Shown: one piece after another, positions 6,623 through 7,881 of the stretch | How positions within the stretch are numbered: position 1 is the first letter of the stretch | Layout of the letters: every line of letters starts with the position of its first letter | From: JBFKPQ01 sp041628225 | Lineage (GTDB): Bacteria > Actinomycetota > Acidimicrobiia > Spongiisociales > JAENVV01 | Direction: 5' to 3' | NCBI GenBank assembly: GCA_041628225.1 | Contig: JBFKPQ010000102.1 | Coordinates: 1-7,881 of the forward strand | Length of the DNA: 7,881 nucleotides | Notes under the pieces: generated by a model | The model's database searches: none | What the model was told of the DNA's origin: nothing | Seen by the model: the letters and a program-made list of their open reading frames with translations, nothing else | Made by a program: the position numbers and the translations under genes

Positions 6623-7066
6623 TCAGGAGGGTCGGCGCCGCTGCCACCATCGACGGCGCGGCATCGCTTCTTCGGCTATTGCCTCTGCGGTACGGCCAAG
6701 CTGCTCGAGCTCGTGCTCTCTCCCCGCGACGGCGACGAACAGCTCGTCCCTTCGGCGGCGTGCCTCGCCCACGACGAACTCGTCGTCCATCCTCACCAAC
6801 AACGCCTTGGCATAGCGGACGTCCAGTGTGGACAGCGCCGCCTCGGCCTCGTCGAGCCGGCGATTGGCGAGCTCGATCTGGCGGCCTGCCCACCGGCGAG
6901 CCGACTCGAGGTGTACGAGCGACCGCGTTCGCTGCGACTCTCCCAGTTCGTCGAGCAACCGATGCGTATGGTCGGCATCGGCGAGCCGGTAGAGAGCTCT
7001 ATGGTCGTGAGCGCGCGCCAGACGCGAGATCTCGGCGTGGAGTGCCGCAGCATCCGTCACATCCAT
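6623..7066 (-). CDS. Small basic helical protein, unknown function
   Basis: 147 residues from ATG 7066; I recognise no family. Composition and spacing predict almost all alpha helix, with heptad-like L/A repeats at about 45-85 and 100-135 that suggest an antiparallel coiled-coil hairpin. It ends in a strikingly basic, tryptophan-containing tail, PRRRWWQRRRPS, which could bind nucleic acid or the membrane surface. No cysteine, no membrane segment and no signal peptide. ATG 7066 is preferred because TAGGCT ends 6 nt upstream, which would make the message leaderless; GTG 7072 is the alternative in the same frame and adds two residues. It precedes the GH1 gene by 18 bp and is probably co-transcribed with it, though nothing links the two functions. 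The reading frame has normal high-GC third positions, supporting it as a real gene. Confidence 0.72.
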   Translation of the reverse strand: MDVTDAAALHAEISRLARAHDHRALYRLADADHTHRLLDELGESQRTRSLVHLESARRWAGRQIELANRRLDEAEAALSTLDVRYAKALLVRMDDEFVVGEARRRRDELFVAVAGREHELEQLGRTAEAIAEEAMPRRRWWQRRRPS

Positions 7067-7072
7067 CGTCAC

Positions 7073-7100
7073 AGCCTAAGGGCGACCCGCGCTTGTGCAA
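7073..7100 (-). promoter_or_regulatory. Leaderless-type promoter of the orphan/GH1 operon
   Basis: On the minus strand TTGCAC (7100 to 7095) and TAGGCT (7078 to 7073) are 16 bp apart. The -10 ends 6 nt before ATG 7066, so the A of the ATG is at the expected first transcribed base. The -35 matches only its TTG. Confidence 0.45.
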
Positions 7101-7104
7101 TCGC

Positions 7105-7110
7105 TACCCT
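7105..7110 (+). promoter_or_regulatory. -10 element on the plus side of the divergent junction
   Basis: TACCCT (TANNNT type) ends 7 nt before ATG 7118, the spacing seen for leaderless messages. No -35 is recognisable at 16-18 bp. It overlaps the other strand's promoter region, so the two directions may compete. Confidence 0.35.
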
Positions 7111-7117
7111 GGCCGCC

Positions 7118-7168
7118 ATGACGAGCGGGCACGACCGGGACCGACCCGAGCGGTGCGGAACGGGTTGA
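7118..7168 (+). CDS. 16-codon minicistron before the membrane protein gene (possible leader peptide)
   Basis: ATG 7118 to TGA 7168 encodes MTSGHDRDRPERCGTG. It starts at the expected first base of a leaderless message and its TGA overlaps the TTG at 7165 (TTGA), one possible start of the membrane gene, which is in a different frame. It could be a coupled leader peptide, or chance in a GC-rich spacer. Alternatively, a one-base sequencing or genuine frameshift may have separated it from the gene it begins. The peptide resembles no known attenuator: no run of one amino acid and no hairpin seen. Confidence 0.25.
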   Translation: MTSGHDRDRPERCGTG

Positions 7169-7881
7169 CCGACCAGCCCGAGCTGCGGCGCGATCGTTTG
7201 CCGGCCCGCGCGCTGGCGAGCTGGTTTCTCATCGGCGCAGGGGTCGCCGTGTTCATCATGTGGACGCAGGCGCGCGCCTTCGGAGGCTGGTCGGCGCTGC
7301 TGTCGGTGGGCCAGGATTCCGGCTTGTTGCCCGTGTTGAGCTCGGAAATCGGAGACCTCGCGGTCACCCCTTTCAACAACGACGGCCAGATCACCTACGC
7401 CGTGGCGCTCGACCCCAGCGGTTCGAGCCTCACCGAATTCGTCCCGCAGGCATCTCTGCGCTGGCGACGGATTCTGTTTCCTGGGGTGGCCGGCCTCTTC
7501 GGCCGGCTCGACGGCACGGGTCTGCTGTGGTCTCTCATCGCCTGGCAGGCAGTCTCGCTCGGCGTGGCGAGCGCCGCGCTGCGAGACGTGGTCAGGCAAC
7601 TGGGCGCCTCGCCGTGGGTGATGGTCGGGCTCCTCGCCAACCCCGGGGTCTGGACCGCGCTCCGCGTCATGACCCCCGACCCGATGGGGCTGGCCTTTTC
7701 GCTCCTTGGCCTGGCACTGGTCCTGAGACGACGGTCGCTAGCCGCGGCCGCCGCCTTCGCGCTGGGTGCGTTGGCCAAGGAACCGTTCTTCGCGTTCGCG
7801 GCCGCCTCCGCCGCCTGGCTGTTCTTCGAACGGAGACGACGGGAGTCCGCGGTGGTGGGCGTGATCCCCGCCGTGGCGCTC
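7153..7881 (+). CDS. Polytopic membrane protein, GT-C glycosyltransferase-like, 3'-truncated
   Basis: Open for 243 codons from GTG 7153 to the window end with no stop. From that start, a basic cytoplasmic N-terminus (RRDRLPARA) leads to a first membrane helix at about 19-38. An outer loop follows with the motif P73-F-N-N-D77-G-Q then Y83. Next come S101-L-R-W-R-R-I-L-F-P110, a helix at about 122-142, a loop with N163-P-G, further helices at about 177-193 and 197-222 with A208-K-E-P in between, and the basic stretch ERRRRES. The loop acid after the first helix, the RRILFP-type segment and the later (T/K)E(P/T) motif recall GT-C fold transferases and DUF2029-like proteins that use polyprenyl-linked sugars for the envelope. 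That assignment rests on layout and remembered motifs only. The start is uncertain (GTG 7153 or TTG 7165, with no clear ribosome site). Divergent from the orphan/GH1 operon; more than half the gene is probably beyond the window. Confidence 0.7.
   Translation, partial: MRNGLTDQPELRRDRLPARALASWFLIGAGVAVFIMWTQARAFGGWSALLSVGQDSGLLPVLSSEIGDLAVTPFNNDGQITYAVALDPSGSSLTEFVPQASLRWRRILFPGVAGLFGRLDGTGLLWSLIAWQAVSLGVASAALRDVVRQLGASPWVMVGLLANPGVWTALRVMTPDPMGLAFSLLGLALVLRRRSLAAAAAFALGALAKEPFFAFAAASAAWLFFERRRRESAVVGVIPAVAL

Noticed and set aside
5963..7168. 401-codon plus-strand open frame across GH1 and the orphan gene
   Set aside because: It runs antisense through two minus-strand genes, has a biased R/G/P/H composition and no recognisable motif; only its last 16 codons (from ATG 7118) are worth noting separately.

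Overview
The window is high-GC DNA (about two thirds G+C by eye), densely coded on both strands. Very short or absent 5' leaders, TANNNT-type -10 elements and long AhcY and actinobacterial-style MarR/RibA sequences suggest an Actinomycetota chromosome, possibly an Acidimicrobiia-like lineage. That taxonomic call is inference. I see no rRNA, tRNA, CRISPR array, transposase, IS end or phage gene.

Left part (1-2916): the window opens inside a universal stress protein gene (+). It converges on, and overlaps by 19 bp, a tight minus-strand operon read from right to left: stand-alone GTP cyclohydrolase II (ribA), an NADPH-dependent FMN reductase-type flavoprotein, and a MarR-family regulator. Divergent from this operon is a class III extradiol (LigB / DOPA-4,5-dioxygenase-like) ring-cleavage dioxygenase. 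The roughly 100-bp divergent region carries two near-identical 16-bp palindromic sites in inverted orientation, one in front of each transcription unit. The forward promoter ends directly against its site. This looks like a MarR-autoregulated module that pairs flavin supply and flavin-dependent reduction with aromatic ring opening. A role in quinone or aromatic stress is inferred.

Middle (2917-5335): adenosylhomocysteinase (ahcY, +) recycles S-adenosylhomocysteine in the methyl cycle and is followed by a strong GC-rich hairpin. Converging on that hairpin is a minus-strand gene for an unrecognised protein with two membrane segments and an outer domain. Its promoter region holds a perfect palindrome with 9-base arms that fits the operator of the NADH/NAD+ sensor Rex. 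About 155 bp between this gene and the end of the next holds only that control region and no other gene.

Right part (5336-7881): a small, basic, helical orphan protein and a GH1 beta-glycosidase are probably co-transcribed on the minus strand. Divergent from them is the 5' part of a polytopic GT-C-like membrane protein gene that runs off the window end. Both sides of this 7.1-kb divergent junction have a TANNNT hexamer 6-7 nt before an ATG, suggesting leaderless transcripts. On the plus strand that ATG opens a 16-codon minicistron whose stop overlaps a possible start of the membrane gene.
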